Of a stretch of 39,948 nt of DNA, positions 9,766 through 19,275 are shown one piece after another. This DNA is from Legionella sp. (lineage in GTDB: Bacteria; Pseudomonadota; Gammaproteobacteria; Legionellales; Legionellaceae): assembly GCA_030694525.1 (NCBI GenBank), contig JAUXYG010000061.1, positions 1 through 39,948 on the forward strand. Direction: 5' to 3'. Every line of letters starts with the position of its first letter. Positions within the stretch are counted from its first letter, which is position 1. The notes beneath the pieces are model-generated. The model saw only the letters and a program-made list of their open reading frames with translations, was not told where the DNA came from and did no database searches. Made by a program: the position numbers and the translations under genes.

Positions 9766-12072
9766 ATGAATCGAATAAAAACAAATAATCTACGTACCTT
9801 TCGTGTATATACAAAGCGGTATTTAAAATTTGACTTTGTAGCCGCTATAGTCGTTTTTCTGGTTGCTATTCCATTATGTTTAGGCATCGCGTTAGCATCA
9901 GGGGCTCCCTTTTTCTCAGGAATTATCAGTGGGGTTATCGGAGGGATTGTTGTAGGGGCATTAAGTGGTTCACAAGTCAGTGTCAGCGGCCCCGCGGCAG
10001 GCATGGCAGCTGTAGTTGTAACGGCCATAACGCAACTTGGTGATTTTAATATTTTTTTAGTAGCACTGGTATTAGCCGGTGTCGTTCAGATTATAATTGG
10101 CCTTTTTAAAGCCGGGTTTGTTGCAGATTATGTCCCTTCAAATGTGGTACAAGGACTGCTGTGTGCTATTGGTATTTTGTTAATAATCAAACAATTGCCA
10201 CTAGCTTTTACTCTATCCGCTGATTTTAATGAATTAAAGGCTCATTTATTGGAAACAACCGAGGGCTTTACTTTAAGTCCCTTGCTGGCAATAACCAACC
10301 ACATCAATTCTGGGGCCATGCTCATCACTTTCTTATCCTTAGGGCTTTTAATCTTTTTTGATAAAACCAGTAATAAAGTTTTGAAAGAAATTCCTGGCCC
10401 CATAATTGTTGTGGTCCTTGGAGTACTGCTTAATGAGCTGTTCATATGGACTGATTCAGTCCTGGTCCAAAACTCACCTCAGCTGGTAAATATACCAGAG
10501 ACTAATGGTATCAAAGATTTCTTAAGCCAACTGGAATATCCTGCCTGGGGCTCATTAACCAACCCAAAAGTTTATTTGTATGGATTCATAATTTGTATCG
10601 TGGCCTCACTGGAAACCTTGCTAAATCTTAAAGCTGGAGAACGACTGGATAGCTTAAGACGAAGAAGCTCAACCAATCAGGAGCTGGTGGCGCAAGGTGT
10701 GGGGAACATGGCCGCAGGTCTCGTGGGCGGGATACCGATTACCTCCGTCATTGTCAGAACATCAATTAATATTCAGGCGGGCTCCAAGACTAAAGCTTCA
10801 GCTATTTTACATGGATTCTTTATTCTGATTGCGGTCATGATGCTCCCAGGAACCTTGAATAAAATTCCATTATCCTCATTAGCTGCAATTCTCATATATA
10901 CCGGTTATAAATTAAACAAACCCTCTATTTACAAGAATATTTACGCACAAGGAAGCGATCGTTTTATTCCCTTTATTGTGACCGTCATTAGTATCATTGT
11001 CTTTAATTTACTGGCGGGAATTTTAATTGGTCTTACTATAAGCCTGTTTTATATCTTAAAATCAAACAGCCAGGCACGCATTGACATTATTAAAGAAATT
11101 TATCCAAATGGTGTAATAAGCCGTATGATTCTGCCACAGCAGATTACATTTCTTAATAAAGCGGCTTTAATAGCCGAGCTCGATTCAATACCAAGATATG
11201 CACAGCTCATTATTGATGCACGTTACACGCAATATATTGATAAGGAAATATTGGAATTATTAAACGAATTTAAAGACGAACAGGCACCGTCAAAACAAAT
11301 CGCCATGAATTTAACTGGCTTTAAAGACAGCTATAAGATTCATAATTACATCGATTTTATAAATGTTACTACCTACGATGTACAGGCCAACCTTTCTCCA
11401 GCGCAAGTGCTTAACGTATTAAACGAAGGCAATCAGCGTTTCTTGCACGATACCAGGATTCATCGTTCCAATCGGATTGACATCAAACATACGGCCAAGA
11501 TGCAACATCCCATTGCCGTAGTATTGGGTTGTATTGACTCTCGCGTGCCTGTTGAAACTATTTTTGATATGAGTTTTGGGGATATGTTCTGTGTTCGCGT
11601 TGCTGGAAGCGTGGTCAATAATGATATCCTCGCCAGTATCGAGTATGCGTGTAATGTGGTCAAAGCCAAGCTTATAGTAATTCTGGGACATACACGCTGT
11701 GGCGCAATTCAAGCTGCCTGTGATGGCATTGAAAAAGGCCACATCACGGAGTTACTTAATAAAATTAAACCGGCCATAGAGGCAGAAACCGAGACTAAAA
11801 CGAATCGCACAGGCCAAAATACTACTTTTGTGACTCATGTTACTCAGTTAAATGTGGCACATACTGTGCACAATATTTATCATGAAAGTGAGATTTTACA
11901 TCGAATGATCGATGATGATGAAATTGCAATTGTGGGCGCACTGTATGATGTAAATAGTGGCAGAGTAGTTTATAAAAACTACGAACAGGAATTAATTGAC
12001 TTTGGTGGTGAAAGCAATAGCGTTCTAGCGCAAAAAGTAGCCCATGTTTTACAAGAAGCGAAATTAATTTAA
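9766..12072 (+). CDS. SulP family anion transporter fused to beta-carbonic anhydrase
   Basis: 768-residue fusion. Residues about 20-440 form a SulP permease with roughly 12 membrane segments, including the family pattern LCLGIALASGAPFFSGIISG and SGPAAGMAAVVV. Residues about 445-540 are a short STAS-like cytoplasmic region. From about 550 to 768 a beta-carbonic anhydrase is present, with zinc ligands C589, H642 and C645 and the D591/R593 dyad (GCIDSRVP and GHTRCGA). The likely role is bicarbonate uptake or export coupled to CO2/bicarbonate interconversion at the inner membrane; sulfate cannot be excluded. ATG at 9766 is preceded by CAGGAAC. Such fusions are known in several bacteria, so this is not new in itself. 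Confidence 0.92.
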   Translation: MNRIKTNNLRTFRVYTKRYLKFDFVAAIVVFLVAIPLCLGIALASGAPFFSGIISGVIGGIVVGALSGSQVSVSGPAAGMAAVVVTAITQLGDFNIFLVALVLAGVVQIIIGLFKAGFVADYVPSNVVQGLLCAIGILLIIKQLPLAFTLSADFNELKAHLLETTEGFTLSPLLAITNHINSGAMLITFLSLGLLIFFDKTSNKVLKEIPGPIIVVVLGVLLNELFIWTDSVLVQNSPQLVNIPETNGIKDFLSQLEYPAWGSLTNPKVYLYGFIICIVASLETLLNLKAGERLDSLRRRSSTNQELVAQGVGNMAAGLVGGIPITSVIVRTSINIQAGSKTKASAILHGFFILIAVMMLPGTLNKIPLSSLAAILIYTGYKLNKPSIYKNIYAQGSDRFIPFIVTVISIIVFNLLAGILIGLTISLFYILKSNSQARIDIIKEIYPNGVISRMILPQQITFLNKAALIAELDSIPRYAQLIIDARYTQYIDKEILELLNEFKDEQAPSKQIAMNLTGFKDSYKIHNYIDFINVTTYDVQANLSPAQVLNVLNEGNQRFLHDTRIHRSNRIDIKHTAKMQHPIAVVLGCIDSRVPVETIFDMSFGDMFCVRVAGSVVNNDILASIEYACNVVKAKLIVILGHTRCGAIQAACDGIEKGHITELLNKIKPAIEAETETKTNRTGQNTTFVTHVTQLNVAHTVHNIYHESEILHRMIDDDEIAIVGALYDVNSGRVVYKNYEQELIDFGGESNSVLAQKVAHVLQEAKLI

Positions 12073-12232
12073 TCCAGTTCACGCTGTTACCTGAAAAGGG
12101 AGCAGCGTAATTTATTAGACATAATAGATTCAAACCCAACCTTCGATTTATAATAAATCAGAATTCTATTTACACTCTAATAAAAAGCAGCGTACTCTAT
12201 TAAGCAAATCAATTACCCGTATTATAAATCTC

Positions 12233-13039
12233 GTGAACATAAGGATTGTGTGTTTTTTAACTTTTATCATATCGTTTAGCACGACTATTAAGCTTTATGC
12301 TGATGACATCCCGGGTTGCACCGGTCCGAACGAAAATTTAATTGCCCTGATTGACAGACCCTCTGTAGCCTTCAGCCCCTGCACCACTCCTTATAAAACG
12401 GTTATTGTTGAATCAGGATATGATTATTATCAATACATCCCCACCGGATTTGCCCATTATCTTCCGCAGATGGAGATTCGAATTGGTTTACCCAAAAATA
12501 CCGAGTTCTCTATATTCCCTCCAAGCTATTTGCGCCAGTTCGATGAGAGTGCTGTGGGTTTTGGTGTGAGTGGCGTGGGCTTAAAACACCTCGCTTATTA
12601 CGACGAGCATCATCTGTTCACTATCCAGGGCTATATTATTCCACCCTCTGGCGGTAGAAATTTTGGTACACGCAGCACCAACTTTTTATTAAATGGAATA
12701 TATAATTATAATTTTGATTCAGGTATTGGTATTTCAACTACTTTTGGACTCGTGTCGCAATCAGAACCTCCGGTCAATGGTAATGAAACTTATTATAGTG
12801 TTGATCCAATTGCCTTAATCAGCTTTCCTGTTACTAAGAAATTAAACACTTATCTTGAATTTTATTCCCAAAGCGCTACTGCATATAATGAGGGTTGGGG
12901 TGTGAGTTATGATATTGGCGTGGTTTTATTAGCAGCGCAAAATGTAACCCTTGATGTAGTATATGGACATAGCCTTTCGGGCGCACTGTATGGGGTTCAT
13001 CGCTATTTTGGTGGGGGAATGGTTATTCATTTTACATAA
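12233..13039 (+). CDS. Putative outer-membrane protein of the transporter/phenol-degradation (meta-pathway) porin type
   Basis: 268 residues starting with GTG. A signal peptide is visible (VCFLTFIISFSTTIKLYA, cut before DD). The mature part has alternating polar and hydrophobic strands typical of a beta-barrel, with aromatic residues near strand ends and a C-terminal phenylalanine-threonine (GGGMVIHFT). The pattern of EIRIGLPKNTEFSIFPPSYLR and FGVSGVGLKHLAYYDEHH resembles the Pfam MetA-pathway phenol degradation-like outer-membrane family; that is a resemblance, not proof. The gene lies between sulP-CA and proS on the same strand, 161 bp and 97 bp away. Function unknown. Confidence 0.7.
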   Translation: MNIRIVCFLTFIISFSTTIKLYADDIPGCTGPNENLIALIDRPSVAFSPCTTPYKTVIVESGYDYYQYIPTGFAHYLPQMEIRIGLPKNTEFSIFPPSYLRQFDESAVGFGVSGVGLKHLAYYDEHHLFTIQGYIIPPSGGRNFGTRSTNFLLNGIYNYNFDSGIGISTTFGLVSQSEPPVNGNETYYSVDPIALISFPVTKKLNTYLEFYSQSATAYNEGWGVSYDIGVVLLAAQNVTLDVVYGHSLSGALYGVHRYFGGGMVIHFT

Positions 13040-13136
13040 TCCATAAATACAAATACATCCTATACAACCCTGTCGCAAAATACCTGGTGATGAGTATATA
13101 ATACCTCCCCTCTTAACACGATTTCCAGGAGCAGCA

Positions 13137-14849
13137 ATGCGTGCGTCCCAATGGTTTTTAGCAACCAAAAAAGAAACCCCCAATGATGCTGAATTAGCGT
13201 CTCATCAACTGATGCTTCGCGCGTGCATGATTCGTAAATTAGGTTCAGGTTTATACACCTGGATGCCTTTAGGTCTTAGAGTACTTCGTAAAGTGGAGAA
13301 TATTGTTCGCGAGGAAATGAACAGAGCTCAAGCCATGGAAGTTCTTATGCCTGCCATTCAACCCGCCGAATTATGGCATGAAACAGGCCGATGGGATACT
13401 TTCGGTGGTCAGTTATTAACGATGAAAGACAGTAATGACCGTGAGTATTGCTACGGCCCCACTCATGAGGAAGTAATTACTGACATTATGCGGCAGGAGT
13501 TGCAATCATACAAACAACTCCCGGTAAATTTTTATCAAATACAGACCAAGTTCCGTGACGAAATCAGACCACGCTTTGGTGTGATGAGAGCACGCGAGTT
13601 TTTGATGAAGGATGCATATTCATTTCATTTGAATCAGGACAGTTTACAGGCGACCTATCAAATAATGTTTGACACTTATTGTCGCATTTTTGATCGAATG
13701 GGGCTTAAATATCGCGCCGTTGAAGCAGACAGTGGAGCGATTGGTGGATCCGCATCGCATGAATTTCAGGTATTAGCCGACTCAGGGGAAGACCTTATTT
13801 TTTACAGTGATAGTAGTAATTATGCTGCCAACATAGAACAAGCAACCTGTATCAATCCTGCTAAATCTGTAAATCGCGTTGATGAACCCCTGAAATCAGT
13901 AGATACTCCAGAACAAAAAACAATAGCCGATGTGGCTCAATTTCTTAATTGTGAAACCAATAAACTGGTTAAAACATTAATTGTTAAAGGTACTGAGCAC
14001 CCTATGATTGCCTTGGTTATTAAAGGGGACGATGAGCTCAATGAGATTAAAGCAAGCAAACATCCTTTAGTCCATTCCCCTTTGACTTTTATTGATGAGG
14101 CCCATATCCATAAAACATTAAAAGCACCTGTCGGTTCTCTGGGTCCAGTCAATCTAGATATACCCGTACTAATTGATCACCATGCTTTAGCTATGGATAC
14201 ATTTATTTGTGGCGCTAACCAAATCGATAAACACTATATTCAGGCAGTATGGGAGCGGGATGTTCCCTCTTATGAAGTATTTGATTTGCGCAATGTTAAA
14301 GAAGGGGACTTAAGCCCCGATGGCAAAGGAACTCTTAAATCGTGCCGAGGTATTGAAGTGGGTCATGTATTCCAGTTAGGTGATAAATATGCCAAAGCAA
14401 TGAATGCATCGGTGATTAATGAGCAAGGCCAATTACAAACCATGTTAATGGGGTGTTATGGTATTGGAGTCAGCCGTATTGTGGCTGCAGCAATCGAGCA
14501 GCATCATGATGAATTGGGAATTATCTGGCCGCAATCAATCGCACCATTTGAGCTGGTTATAATCCCAATTAATGGACATAAGTCGGAAGAGGTAAGTAAT
14601 AAAGCCAAGGTGCTTTATGAGGAATTCACTGCTTTAGGCGTTGATGTACTCCTCGACGATCGAAACGAGAGGCCGGGGGTATTATTTGCGGACTCCGAAC
14701 TCATTGGCATACCACATCGTCTCGTCGTAAGCGACAGAAATCTCGACCAGCAATGTGTGGAGTACAAAGCAAGAACAGCGAAAGACTCACAGCAAGTTTC
14801 TTTAGATGATCTGAATTGTTTCATCAAAGAAAAACTAAACATTATTTAA
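13137..14849 (+). CDS. proS: Prolyl-tRNA synthetase (bacterial type with editing insertion)
   Basis: Class II aminoacyl-tRNA synthetase charging tRNA-Pro. 570 residues, the usual bacterial ProS length. Motif 2 is in [21 protein letters not shown] (about 140-160) and motif 3 in [17 protein letters not shown] (about 440-456). Between them, roughly residues 225-400, is the YbaK-like editing insertion that removes misacylated alanine. A C-terminal anticodon-binding domain follows ([15 protein letters not shown] onward). ATG at 13137 is preceded by CAGGAGCAGC. The hairpin at 14857-14897 is the likely terminator. Confidence 0.97.
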   Translation: MRASQWFLATKKETPNDAELASHQLMLRACMIRKLGSGLYTWMPLGLRVLRKVENIVREEMNRAQAMEVLMPAIQPAELWHETGRWDTFGGQLLTMKDSNDREYCYGPTHEEVITDIMRQELQSYKQLPVNFYQIQTKFRDEIRPRFGVMRAREFLMKDAYSFHLNQDSLQATYQIMFDTYCRIFDRMGLKYRAVEADSGAIGGSASHEFQVLADSGEDLIFYSDSSNYAANIEQATCINPAKSVNRVDEPLKSVDTPEQKTIADVAQFLNCETNKLVKTLIVKGTEHPMIALVIKGDDELNEIKASKHPLVHSPLTFIDEAHIHKTLKAPVGSLGPVNLDIPVLIDHHALAMDTFICGANQIDKHYIQAVWERDVPSYEVFDLRNVKEGDLSPDGKGTLKSCRGIEVGHVFQLGDKYAKAMNASVINEQGQLQTMLMGCYGIGVSRIVAAAIEQHHDELGIIWPQSIAPFELVIIPINGHKSEEVSNKAKVLYEEFTALGVDVLLDDRNERPGVLFADSELIGIPHRLVVSDRNLDQQCVEYKARTAKDSQQVSLDDLNCFIKEKLNII

Positions 14850-14856
14850 TAAAAAA

Positions 14857-14897
14857 ATTACGACCAGGTGATTGAAATTATTTACTTTGGTCGTAAT
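14857..14897 (+). terminator. Hairpin after proS
   Basis: Perfect 10-bp arms ATTACGACCA (14857-14866) and TGGTCGTAAT (14888-14897) enclose a 21-nt loop, starting 7 nt after the proS stop and following an A-run. The downstream side is pyrimidine-rich (CATTTCCTCTTTATTTT). Placement and pairing support a rho-independent terminator, although the loop is longer than usual and the U-run is interrupted. Confidence 0.6.
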
Positions 14898-15042
14898 CAT
14901 TTCCTCTTTATTTTATAATGTTTTATCAAAAAAAAAGATTTATTATGGAATATATTGGTTGATAACCGATGCCATGTTACTGTGGCTATTTTGAGGTAAT
15001 TAATGCCTATAATTGTTTATTGGCATCTGATTAAGGAACTAT

Positions 15043-15876
15043 ATGGTATTACATTACTCACAATTGCAAAAAAACATTATTCAGGATTTAAATGTCAAAC
15101 CTCATTTTAATGCAGAGCAGGAAATCAATGCCCGAATTCAATTTTTAAAAAGTCAGTTACGCGCGACTGAACTTAAGAGTTTCATCCTGGGAATAAGTGG
15201 CGGTATAGACTCGTCAGTGACCGGACGTCTTGCCCAATTAGCGGTAGAACAGTTAAGGGAGGAACATTATCCCGCTCATTTTATTGCAGTGAGACTACCT
15301 TATGGAAAACAACATGATGAGGAAGATGCAGCGGACGCCATCAAATTTATCAATCCTGACCTTATCCTTTCAATAAACATTAAACCGGCCTGCGATGAAA
15401 CACTGCGCTCAATTAAAGAAAGTGGCTATGAATTTTTATCGGAGGCCAAGGAAGATTTTATCTTGGGTAACATAAAAGCACGTCAACGAATGATTGTGCA
15501 GTATGCCCTTGCCAATGCGCACGAGGGTTTGGTGATAGGTACTGATCATGCAGCGGAAGCACTTATGGGCTTCTTTACCAAATTTGGCGACGGAGCTTGT
15601 GATCTTACGCCATTGACGGGATTAAATAAAAGAAGAATTAGAGCAATTGCCGCAGTACTCAAAGCTCCAGAACATTTAATCAATAAAAAACCTACAGCCG
15701 ACCTGGAAAATCTAAGCCCATTAAAGGCCGATGAAGATGTATTTGGGGTCACTTATCACCACATTGATGATTTTCTGGAAGGTAAAGAAGTACCTGAGTA
15801 TGTTTACGAAAACGTAACTAAGGCCTATACTAAAACGCATCATAAACGCAATTTACCCAAACAACATACTGAATAA
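15043..15876 (+). CDS. nadE: Ammonia-dependent NAD+ synthetase
   Basis: Amidation of nicotinate adenine dinucleotide to NAD+, last step of NAD synthesis. 277 residues, close to E. coli NadE (275), with no glutaminase domain. The ATP-binding PP-loop SGGIDSS is at 52-58. Conserved LGNIKARQRM and GTDHAAEALMGFFTKFGDGA segments follow. Compared with proS there is a 193-bp gap with a likely own promoter. The following gene, a CinA-type amidohydrolase, begins 20 bp after its stop, and both act in pyridine-nucleotide metabolism. Confidence 0.95.
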   Translation: MVLHYSQLQKNIIQDLNVKPHFNAEQEINARIQFLKSQLRATELKSFILGISGGIDSSVTGRLAQLAVEQLREEHYPAHFIAVRLPYGKQHDEEDAADAIKFINPDLILSINIKPACDETLRSIKESGYEFLSEAKEDFILGNIKARQRMIVQYALANAHEGLVIGTDHAAEALMGFFTKFGDGACDLTPLTGLNKRRIRAIAAVLKAPEHLINKKPTADLENLSPLKADEDVFGVTYHHIDDFLEGKEVPEYVYENVTKAYTKTHHKRNLPKQHTE

Positions 15877-15896
15877 CACGCGATGAAAAGGATTTC

Positions 15897-16424
15897 ATGT
15901 TAAAGGAATTAATCCAATACTTAAATGATAACAAACTGGTCCTCTCCACAGCAGAGTCATGCACTGCTGGCGATATTATGGCGTCCCTCTCCAAAGAGGG
16001 TAACTGTGGTGAATGTTTGTTTATTGGTTATGTTGTTTATCATACCAAGGCAAAAGAAAAAGAGCTGGGAGTTAATCCTTTAACCATTAAAAAATATGGT
16101 CTAACCAGTGAAGAAGTCGCCCGGGAAATGATTATTGGTACATTTCAACACGCGGAGACTAACACAGCCATTGCGACGACTGGCATCATTGGTGAAGAAG
16201 CAATGGACGGCATACCACCGGGCACAGTTTGTTTTGCATGGGGGTTTCGACTTGAAAAAGATCTTTATGTATTTAGTGAAACAAAAAAATTTCAGGGCGA
16301 CACCAAGGACATGTCAAAAAAAGCAGTACTATACGCATTATCTCGGTTAAAAGAGTACCATCAATATTTAAATAAGCGCAACAGCGACTATTTAAATAAT
16401 TTATTTATCTACTCAGTAAAATAA
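15897..16424 (+). CDS. pncC: CinA-family nicotinamide-nucleotide amidohydrolase
   Basis: Single-domain CinA C-terminal family protein, 175 residues. The family hydrolyses NMN to nicotinate mononucleotide and ammonia. STAESCTAGDIMASL (about 18-32) contains the catalytic Ser/Thr region, and ATTGIIGEEAMDGIPPGTVCFAW matches the family's second block, with isoleucine-glycine where GIAGP is more common. ATG at 15897 follows AAAAGGATTTC. It forms an apparent operon with nadE: NaMN made by this enzyme would feed back to NAD through NadD and NadE. Confidence 0.85.
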   Translation: MLKELIQYLNDNKLVLSTAESCTAGDIMASLSKEGNCGECLFIGYVVYHTKAKEKELGVNPLTIKKYGLTSEEVAREMIIGTFQHAETNTAIATTGIIGEEAMDGIPPGTVCFAWGFRLEKDLYVFSETKKFQGDTKDMSKKAVLYALSRLKEYHQYLNKRNSDYLNNLFIYSVK

Positions 16425-16508
16425 TTGATTTCATTTCATTGCTGATTAAAGCCTGAGTGGAACTTAAAAAGGTCATCTTCAAATTATTCATGAATTTATG
16501 GAGTAGAT

Positions 16509-17609
16509 ATGATTGCTGATAAGGATATCTCAATTGTGGTGCAAGGACCTATTTTAAAAGATTCAAAATATAATATTACAAAAGAAATAACTAAAATAGT
16601 ATGTTATCGGGTAAAGGAGCTTTTTCCAGATTGTGAATTAATACTGTCCACTTGGGCCGGTGAATCAGTGGATGGGATCCCATATGATAAAGTGATTTTC
16701 AATGAAGATCCTCAAGCGACATGGTTTGATTACTACAATCACAATACGTTAAATAATTGCAATCGACTGATCGTATCTACTCTCGCCGGAATTAAATCTG
16801 CTACGCGTAAATATGTTTTTAAACTGCGATCCGATTTATTTATAGGTTCTAAAAATTTTTTAAATTATTTTGATAAATATCCTGATTACAACTCCGAATG
16901 TAAATTTGTGCGCAGTCGCATTATTGCTTTTAGCATGTGGAGTATTCAAGGCCATAAAACCTCTTTGTTTACCATGCCCAAGCCTTTTCATATAAGCGAC
17001 TGGGCTTATTTCGGTTTTAAAGAGGACTTATTAGAGCTTTATTCGGTACCCCTTATTCATGAGCCAGAATTTTCTCAATGGTTTTTAACCCGTTGCAAAC
17101 CCTTTTTCGACGTAGCCCCTAATGTATTATGGAAAATGCCTCCTGAGCAGCATATTATTACTTCATTTTTCAAAAAATTTACTACAATAAATTTGGAGCA
17201 TACAGCAGACGATAGTCATGGAAATATGGAGCTCTCTGCAAAACTCATTATGAATAATTTTATTGTTTTAGATCAAACCCAATTTTCTTTAATCTCATTA
17301 AAACATTTTTGTTTTCAATTTACACGACAGAATCATGAGTGGTTTATTTATCATCATACCTGGTTAAACAATTACTTAAGGTTTATTGACACTCCGGCAA
17401 CTTTCAGACACCACCTAAACAAGATCGGTATAAGATTAAGAAATTTCAGCGTTTTATCTTTATATACCATTCTGCGAATGATAAATAAAAAGCAATATAT
17501 TGATCGGCACCTGGTGAAATTAATTAAAAAATGGATTTCAAAAAATAATTTAAATTACCTCAACTCAAATCAAAAAAATAATGAGAATAAATCAAGAATA
17601 GATGATTAA
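16509..17609 (+). CDS. WavE family lipopolysaccharide-synthesis glycosyltransferase-like protein
   Basis: 366 residues without signal peptide. The N-terminal ISIVVQGPI (about 7-15) and FKLRSDLFIG near residue 115 are typical of the WavE family, named for a Vibrio cholerae core LPS gene. FNEDPQATWFDYYNHNTLNNCNR also fits. Presumably a cytoplasmic transferase acting on LPS core or O-chain; the donor sugar is unknown. The C-terminal third is rich in lysine, asparagine and isoleucine, more AT-rich than its neighbours, which may point to a mobile LPS gene. RBS ATGGAGTAG precedes ATG. Confidence 0.82.
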   Translation: MIADKDISIVVQGPILKDSKYNITKEITKIVCYRVKELFPDCELILSTWAGESVDGIPYDKVIFNEDPQATWFDYYNHNTLNNCNRLIVSTLAGIKSATRKYVFKLRSDLFIGSKNFLNYFDKYPDYNSECKFVRSRIIAFSMWSIQGHKTSLFTMPKPFHISDWAYFGFKEDLLELYSVPLIHEPEFSQWFLTRCKPFFDVAPNVLWKMPPEQHIITSFFKKFTTINLEHTADDSHGNMELSAKLIMNNFIVLDQTQFSLISLKHFCFQFTRQNHEWFIYHHTWLNNYLRFIDTPATFRHHLNKIGIRLRNFSVLSLYTILRMINKKQYIDRHLVKLIKKWISKNNLNYLNSNQKNNENKSRIDD

Positions 17610-17656
17610 GTTATCAGATCACAACGATTATTTGTGACTTTATAACTTAAATAGGT

Positions 17657-17685
17657 TTGACAAAATTGTCACATTAATCTAATAT
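17657..17685 (+). promoter_or_regulatory. Sigma-70 type promoter for the hemerythrin gene
   Basis: A perfect -35 TTGACA (17657-17662), a 17-nt spacer and -10 TAATAT (17680-17685), about 35 bp ahead of the ATG of the hemerythrin gene. An AAGGAGAT ribosome-binding site follows. This is the closest promoter to consensus that I found in the window. Confidence 0.7.
17658..17671. promoter_or_regulatory. Candidate operator dyad overlapping the -35 box
   Basis: TGACAA and TTGTCA are perfect inverted arms around a 2-nt centre, and overlap the -35 element and spacer. A protein bound here would block RNA polymerase. No known regulator motif was recognised; a similar dyad, TGACA-5 nt-TGTCA, lies at 18425-18439 ahead of the next gene. 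May be chance. Confidence 0.3.
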
Positions 17686-17719
17686 TTTATAAAGGTATTT
17701 TTTATAAGGAGATTTAGAA

Positions 17720-18151
17720 ATGAACGCAATCGATTTTTTAATAAATGAGCATAACAAAGTAAGAACTTTATTTGCTGACATCAATGATTCAAGTCATAAA
17801 CTTGAAACAAAAAAGAAAATATTCGATACCATACAAGATGAATTAATTCGGCATGAAGAGATGGAACAATCCGTTTGGTATCCTCAATTAAAATCAGATA
17901 AACGTTTATACGACACAGTGAAACACCTCATTTCAGAAGAAAAAGATGCTAAAAAATTAATGGAACGTTTGAGTAAAATAAAACAGTCCGAAGAGTGGGA
18001 AAATGAAGTAAAAAAACTACAAGAAGATGTGGAGCATCATGCCCGGGAAGAAGAGAAAGAATTGTTCCCCGCTGTTTCTAAAATAATGGAAGAAGCAGAA
18101 CTGTTACGCATTGGTAAAGAGATGAGAGTTTTTAAAAACACCTATCAATAA
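17720..18151 (+). CDS. Hemerythrin-domain protein
   Basis: 143-residue four-helix protein of the HHE cation-binding family, expected to bind a non-heme di-iron centre. Candidate iron ligands are H11 (EHNKV), H45 and E49 (RHEEMEQ), H69, H106/H107 and E111 (EHHAREEEKELFP). Roles in the family include oxygen or NO sensing, iron storage and damage repair; the sequence alone cannot choose. Cytoplasmic, no signal peptide. Monocistronic: a near-consensus promoter lies upstream and a strong hairpin immediately downstream. Confidence 0.9.
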   Translation: MNAIDFLINEHNKVRTLFADINDSSHKLETKKKIFDTIQDELIRHEEMEQSVWYPQLKSDKRLYDTVKHLISEEKDAKKLMERLSKIKQSEEWENEVKKLQEDVEHHAREEEKELFPAVSKIMEEAELLRIGKEMRVFKNTYQ

Positions 18152-18156
18152 TAGCG

Positions 18157-18183
18157 AAGTCATCATCCGCTGGATGATGACTT
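18157..18183 (+). terminator. Strong hairpin after the hemerythrin gene
   Basis: Perfect 12-bp stem AAGTCATCATCC / GGATGATGACTT with a 3-nt loop, 5 nt after the stop codon. The downstream side (TACATACAACATTTAATTC) lacks a long T-run, but the stem is very stable. Confidence 0.65.
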
Positions 18184-18494
18184 TACATACAACATTTAAT
18201 TCTCAAGAAATAATAAACCGATTCAGCCTGTCAAAATTAGTGCTCGAGGAGAGTGTTGTTCTAATACCAGACTAAATGCCATCAAGTTTAAATTCTTTAG
18301 AATACTTCTTTCTTACAACTCCAGTTAAGTACATTAGCTCTTAAGTGGGGTGTCAAAATCTATTAGATCACGTCATGAAATGGCTATAATCGCAAAAGAA
18401 TTAAATAATTCTATTGAATGATACTGACAAAAACTGTCATGAGTCTGTTTTATATTCTCCAACGAATTTAACGAAATAAAAAACAGGAGAAATC
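18184..18494. other. Intergenic region without gene
   Basis: About 310 bp between the hemerythrin terminator and the VOC gene. No coding frame was recognised. The dyad TGACA-AAAAC-TGTCA at 18425-18439, with TTTTAT 18 nt further on from CTGACA, could be a promoter/operator for the next gene; weak evidence. Nothing else seen. Confidence 0.4.
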
Positions 18495-18863
18495 ATGACA
18501 TTCGATCCCAATTTAGTTCTATTTTATGTGAACAATATAGAAAAAAGTACTCATTTTTACTCAGAATTGCTCAATGCTCAGCCTATTCACACTCAACCTG
18601 ATTACACCATGTATCTATTAAAATCCGGTTTGCGATTGGGATTATGGTCTAAAAATTCTGCCTTACCTATACCAGCCACATTGGGGGGTGGTAGCGAACT
18701 CGCTATTGTGGTTCCTGATGAGCAAACCGTTGATGAGCTTTTTAGAAATTATCAAACTAAGAATTTTAACATGATACAAGAACCAACACCGATGGATTTT
18801 GGTTACACGTTTGTAACTTGCGACCCAGATGGTCATCGAATTCGCTTTTTTTCACAGACCTGA
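18495..18863 (+). CDS. VOC superfamily (glyoxalase/bleomycin-resistance type) protein
   Basis: 122 residues with the paired beta-alpha-beta-beta-beta fold pattern of the vicinal oxygen chelate superfamily: FYVNNIEKSTHFYSELL at the start, ELAIVVPDEQTVDELF in the middle, and the terminal DPDGHRIRFF that carries a conserved metal-ligand-like position in many members. The first half motif lacks an obvious histidine ligand, so it may be a binding (resistance) rather than metal-dependent enzyme type. Cytoplasmic. AGGAGAAATC precedes ATG. Substrate unknown. Confidence 0.85.
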   Translation: MTFDPNLVLFYVNNIEKSTHFYSELLNAQPIHTQPDYTMYLLKSGLRLGLWSKNSALPIPATLGGGSELAIVVPDEQTVDELFRNYQTKNFNMIQEPTPMDFGYTFVTCDPDGHRIRFFSQT

Positions 18864-19275
18864 TGCTGAACCTAAACAGGCTGGCTCTCGCCTGCCTGTT
18901 AACCTACGGATTGGAGTGGAAGGAGACTTTATGAAAGTTTGTCACGGTATTAACTAACAGTACATATTACCGTTCTAATCCAAGTATTGATTTAATGATG
19001 GTCCAGCTTTGATTGTTTTTCCAATTCAGGTTCCGGTATATATCCCGATCTCCTTAATAGGCATAGTAGATCATGAGCTTTTTTATAGCTTGTAAAGAAG
19101 TTTAGGAAGGCTGATAAAAATTTTATTAATCACACTAATTATTATTAACGCATTAACCATCCACTTCCCTCTTTAGATTTTAATGAAAAAAATTAATTTG
19201 GTTAAACGTTGTAATTTAACATTACCTTAAGATTAAGCATGTAATATATACACTTTGGTGTTAATAGGAGCGAAT
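18864..19275. other. Intergenic region with a possible gene remnant
   Basis: About 410 bp. A hairpin AACAGGC/GCCTGTT (18875-18900) follows the VOC gene and may end its transcript. A well-formed start AAGGAGACTTTATG at 18931 opens only an 8-codon frame, closed by TAA. The same frame downstream, though interrupted, reads hydrophobic stretches such as ALIVFPIQVPVYIPISLIG, so a decayed membrane-protein gene is possible but not demonstrated. Confidence 0.35.

Noticed and set aside
18931..18957. 8-codon frame with a good AAGGAG site
   Set aside because: Too short to call a gene; kept only as a possible remnant of a decayed one.
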